NCBI RefSeq assembly: GCF_001294205.1
Contig: NZ_LAQT01000002.1
Span: 62,001-126,000 of the forward strand
Length of the DNA: 64,000 nucleotides
Reading direction: 5' to 3'
Origin: Amantichitinum ursilacus
GTDB lineage: Bacteria > Pseudomonadota > Gammaproteobacteria > Burkholderiales > Chitinibacteraceae
Positions 61,459 through 64,000 of this stretch are shown in pieces. Both the position numbers and the translations under genes were made by a program. Within the stretch, counting starts at the first letter, position 1. Every line of letters starts with the position of its first letter. The notes under the pieces were generated by a model that saw only the letters and a list, made by a program, of their open reading frames with translations, was not told the DNA's origin and did not search any database.

Positions 61459-62819
61459 TGGCGCAGATCGATCGCACTCTGTTCAAGGCTTATGACGTCC
61501 GCTCCACCGTCGACAAACTCACGCCGCAAGCCGCGTATTACATTGGCCGCGCCGCTGGCACCATGGCCGTGCGCGCGGGCCATACCCGCTTTGCCGTGGG
61601 CCGCGACGGCCGTTTATCCAGCCCGGTGCTGGCCGACCAGCTGATCAAAGGCCTGGTGGAATGCGGCCTGCACGTGCTGGACCTGGGCCTGGCCGCCACG
61701 CCGATGATGTATTACGCGGCGCTCTACCGCGCGGACGGTTGCGGCGCGGTGGTAACGGGTAGCCACAATCCGCCCGATTACAACGGCATCAAGATCATGG
61801 ACGGCGGCGTAACCGTTGGCGACGCAAGGCTGGCCGGCCTGGCCGATCTGATCGAAGCCGAAGATTTTGTAACCGCGGTAGGCAAGGTCGAGCCGCTGAT
61901 TATCGCCACCGATTACATCAACGGCGTATGCGAACAAAACGTGCTGGCCAAACCGCTGACCGTGGTCATCGATTGTGGCAACGGCGCGCCCGGCGCGTTT
62001 GCGCCGCAGCTGTATCGCCAGCTCGGTTGTCATGTCATCGAACTGTTTTGCGAGGTGGATGGGCATTTCCCTAATCACCATCCCGATCCGCAAGTGGCGG
62101 CCAATCTGGTTGATCTGCAAGCGGCCGTGGCGGCGCATAACGCCGATGTCGGCCTGGCGTTTGATGGCGATGGCGACCGCCTGGGCGTGGTCACCCGATC
62201 CGGCCGCACCGTGCCGGGGGATCGCATTTTGATGCTGTTTGCCGCCGATTGCCTGAAAGCGCAGCCGGGTGGCCACGTGCTGTACGACGTTAAATCGTCA
62301 CGCGCGGTGTCGGCATGGGTGGAAGAACTGGGTGGCACCAGCGAAGCCATCGCCACCGGCCACACGCATATGAAAAAACGCCTGAAAGAAACCGGCGCGC
62401 TAGTGGCGGGTGAATTGTCCGGCCATCTGGCCTTCGGGCAATGGAAGTTTGATGACGGCCTGTACGCCGGTGCGCGCATCGCCCGCATGATTGCCGGCGG
62501 TGTTGATCTGGACCAGTTGCTGGACGATATGCCGCAATACCAGTCGTCGCCCGAAGTGCAGGTGCACGTGGATGAAGATGGCCACAGCGTGGTGCGCCGC
62601 ATTGCCACCACGGCGCAGTTTCCCACTGCTAAAGAAATCATCACCATCGATGGTTTACGTATCGAATATGCGGACGGCTTTGGCCTGATCCGCGCCTCCA
62701 ACACCACGCCAGTGCTGACGTTGCGGTTTGAAGCCGAAACGCCCGAAGCGCTGGCGCGGATCCGTAATGAAATCAAAGCTGCCATCGCTCCGCTGCAATG
62801 GCCCGAGGACGCCGCATGA
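61455..62819 (+). CDS. Phosphomannomutase/phosphoglucomutase (AlgC family)
   Basis: A 454-residue alpha-D-phosphohexomutase that interconverts 1- and 6-phosphates of mannose or glucose, supplying sugar nucleotides for LPS and exopolysaccharide. Phosphoserine loop [15 protein letters not shown], metal loop [14 protein letters not shown], sugar-binding loop [13 protein letters not shown] and phosphate-binding loop [15 protein letters not shown] are all present. AGGAG precedes the ATG at 61455. It could feed the glycan that the nearby MBOAT/AlgJ pair acetylates. It overlaps nadC by 4 nt. Confidence 0.94.
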   Translation: MMAQIDRTLFKAYDVRSTVDKLTPQAAYYIGRAAGTMAVRAGHTRFAVGRDGRLSSPVLADQLIKGLVECGLHVLDLGLAATPMMYYAALYRADGCGAVVTGSHNPPDYNGIKIMDGGVTVGDARLAGLADLIEAEDFVTAVGKVEPLIIATDYINGVCEQNVLAKPLTVVIDCGNGAPGAFAPQLYRQLGCHVIELFCEVDGHFPNHHPDPQVAANLVDLQAAVAAHNADVGLAFDGDGDRLGVVTRSGRTVPGDRILMLFAADCLKAQPGGHVLYDVKSSRAVSAWVEELGGTSEAIATGHTHMKKRLKETGALVAGELSGHLAFGQWKFDDGLYAGARIARMIAGGVDLDQLLDDMPQYQSSPEVQVHVDEDGHSVVRRIATTAQFPTAKEIITIDGLRIEYADGFGLIRASNTTPVLTLRFEAETPEALARIRNEIKAAIAPLQWPEDAA

Positions 62820-63661
62820 CCGCTGTTTTGCCCGCTCGCCACATCATCGCCGCACAAGTGGCCGCTACGCTCACCGAAGACGTCGGCGCCGCCGATTACA
62901 CCGCCATGCTGATCCCGGCCGACCGCCACGGCAGCGCCGCCGTGGTGGCGCGCGAGGCCGCCGTCATTTGCGGCCAGGCCTGGTTTGAAGAAGCGCTGCA
63001 TCAGGTTAACCTGGCCTGCCAGGTGGCATGGCAGGTGGCCGAGGGCGATACCGTCGCGCCCAATACCGTGCTGTGCACCTTGCAAGGCCCGGCGCGCAGT
63101 CTGCTGACGGCCGAGCGCACCGCGCTTAACTTTCTGCAATTGCTGTCGAGCGTCGCCACCGAAACCCGTCGCTATGCCGAGGTGATCGCTGGTACCCGCG
63201 CCAAGGTGTATGACACGCGCAAAACCTTGCCCGGCCTGCGGCTGGCGCAAAAGTACGCGGTACGCGTGGGCGGGGGTGAAAACCAGCGCATTGGCTTGTA
63301 CGACGGCATTCTGATCAAGGAAAACCACATCATGGCCGCGGGCGGCATCGCCCAGGCGCTGGCGGCCGCACGCGAGATTGCGCCGGCGCATGTCAGCATC
63401 CAGATCGAAGTGGAAAATCTGGACGAGCTGGAGCAAGCGCTGGCCGGCGGTGCGGTGTCGGTGTTGCTGGACAACATGAGCCTGGCCGATATGCGCTCGG
63501 CCGTGGCGCGCGCTGCAGGCAAGGCGGTGCTGGAGGCGTCGGGCGGCATTGACCTTGAACAGATACGCGCGATTGCCGAAACCGGCGTCGACCGGATTTC
63601 GGTGGGCAAGCTGACCAAGGACGTGCGCGCCATCGATTTGTCGATGCGTTTTGCCCTGTAA
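62816..63661 (+). CDS. nadC: Nicotinate-nucleotide diphosphorylase (carboxylating)
   Basis: A 281-residue quinolinate phosphoribosyltransferase of de novo NAD synthesis. Features are [53 protein letters not shown] with the following [55 protein letters not shown] and [15 protein letters not shown]. Start overlaps the previous stop by 4 nt. Third gene of the YheT-PMM-nadC operon; nadE of the same pathway lies at 27.9 kb. Confidence 0.97.
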   Translation: MTAVLPARHIIAAQVAATLTEDVGAADYTAMLIPADRHGSAAVVAREAAVICGQAWFEEALHQVNLACQVAWQVAEGDTVAPNTVLCTLQGPARSLLTAERTALNFLQLLSSVATETRRYAEVIAGTRAKVYDTRKTLPGLRLAQKYAVRVGGGENQRIGLYDGILIKENHIMAAGGIAQALAAAREIAPAHVSIQIEVENLDELEQALAGGAVSVLLDNMSLADMRSAVARAAGKAVLEASGGIDLEQIRAIAETGVDRISVGKLTKDVRAIDLSMRFAL

Positions 63662-63794
63662 GCCACGCGCGGCGTACGGCGGTCACATCGTGATATGAAA
63701 TCGGCGGGTGGATGGTTTAGGCTCAAGGCGGAATCGCAATTCCATGTTTTGCCCAAAGACCATAAAACCAGAAACCCAAAGAGGACATACCAGG

Positions 63795-64000
63795 ATGGAG
63801 ACCCGGCAACAGATGCAAGTCGATCATGAATGGCGCCGCTGGCTAGCGGAAAACCTGATTCTGGGCAGCAACCCTGCCGAGCTGGTGGGCATCATGATCC
63901 ACGCGGGCGTCGACCCCGAAACCGCGCGCGCGGAAATTGATCAGGCTTTGGCCAGCCCTTATCTGGCGGGCGCACAGCGTTTAAAGAATCGTCTGGCCAA
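63795..64000 (+). CDS. N-terminal fragment of a possible cupin-like (JmjC-type) domain protein
   Basis: The frame opens at the ATG at 63795 (GAGGA about 10 nt upstream) and runs off the window after 68 codons. The visible part, with WRRWLAENLILGSNPAELVG, MIHAGVDPETARAEIDQAL and PYLAGAQRLKNRL, resembles the helical leader that precedes the cupin-like/JmjC-type domain in a family of bacterial 2-oxoglutarate-fold proteins. No catalytic residue is inside the window, so the call is tentative. Confidence 0.5.
   Translation, partial: METRQQMQVDHEWRRWLAENLILGSNPAELVGIMIHAGVDPETARAEIDQALASPYLAGAQRLKNRLA

Noticed and set aside
1-64000. Mobile elements, prophage genes or integrases
   Set aside because: No transposase, integrase, phage structural protein or flanking direct repeats were recognised anywhere in the window.

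Overview
The window looks like chromosomal DNA of a betaproteobacterium, most likely in the order Neisseriales and near the chitin-degrading Silvimonas/Chitinibacter group. That placement is an inference from protein resemblance, gene order and chitin-binding modules; no 16S gene is present. The markers are an rpsU-yqeY-dnaG-rpoD operon divergent from tsaD, an iron-type SodB, a large catalase HPII and PEP-CTERM surface proteins. I see no insertion sequence, prophage, integrase or CRISPR array.

Layout. 1-6.7 kb: the N-terminal part of glgX, then a stress block with a small membrane protein, an LEA-like/BON lipoprotein, a PRC-barrel protein, a PspF-like sigma-54 activator carrying GAFAGA instead of GAFTGA, and katE. 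7.0-7.5 kb: a PEP-CTERM protein. 8.1-17.2 kb: an 11-gene minus-strand operon for a non-canonical type II secretion-like machine: three extra pseudopilin-type proteins, secretin, GspC/PilP-, PilO-, PilN- and PilM/GspL-like proteins, GspE, GspF and GspG. 17.7-22.5 kb: a DUF3224 protein, sodB, a CobD/CbiB-family protein, an FAH-family hydrolase, a GNAT acetyltransferase and tsaD. 22.6-27.7 kb: the macromolecular-synthesis operon with a textbook sigma-70 promoter, followed by a CAU tRNA that I call tRNA-Ile2. 27.7-34.5 kb: a dispersed REP-like element (second copy at 8.0 kb), nadE, a flavoprotein with a cysteine cluster, a Ser/Ala-rich protein of unknown function and two NarL-type regulators, one with a degenerate receiver.

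34.5-50 kb is accessory. It holds a frameshifted secreted chitin-binding protein and a MocR regulator divergent from a ferredoxin reductase/M24 peptidase pair. It also holds an IDO-type 2-oxoglutarate amino-acid dioxygenase with a LysE exporter, ThrH and a divergent LysR, then an AmpR/class A beta-lactamase pair, an isochorismatase-fold hydrolase, a LysR/SGNH hydrolase pair and an SdsA1-like alkylsulfatase. 50-64 kb: a second PEP-CTERM protein, tRNA-Ser(UGA), a large conserved protein with a possible PilZ-like end, a YbiT-type ABC-F ATPase, an MBOAT + AlgJ/AlgX-like O-acetylation pair with its own promoter and palindrome, an AcpA-like phosphatase, and a YheT hydrolase - phosphomannomutase - nadC operon. 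The last gene is cut by the window end.

The units most worth following are the dioxygenase/LysE/ThrH/LysR cluster, a candidate amino-acid hydroxylation and export pathway, and the secretion operon. Also notable are the GAFAGA activator, the REP-like element, the pseudo-receiver regulator and the orphan polysaccharide O-acetylation pair.
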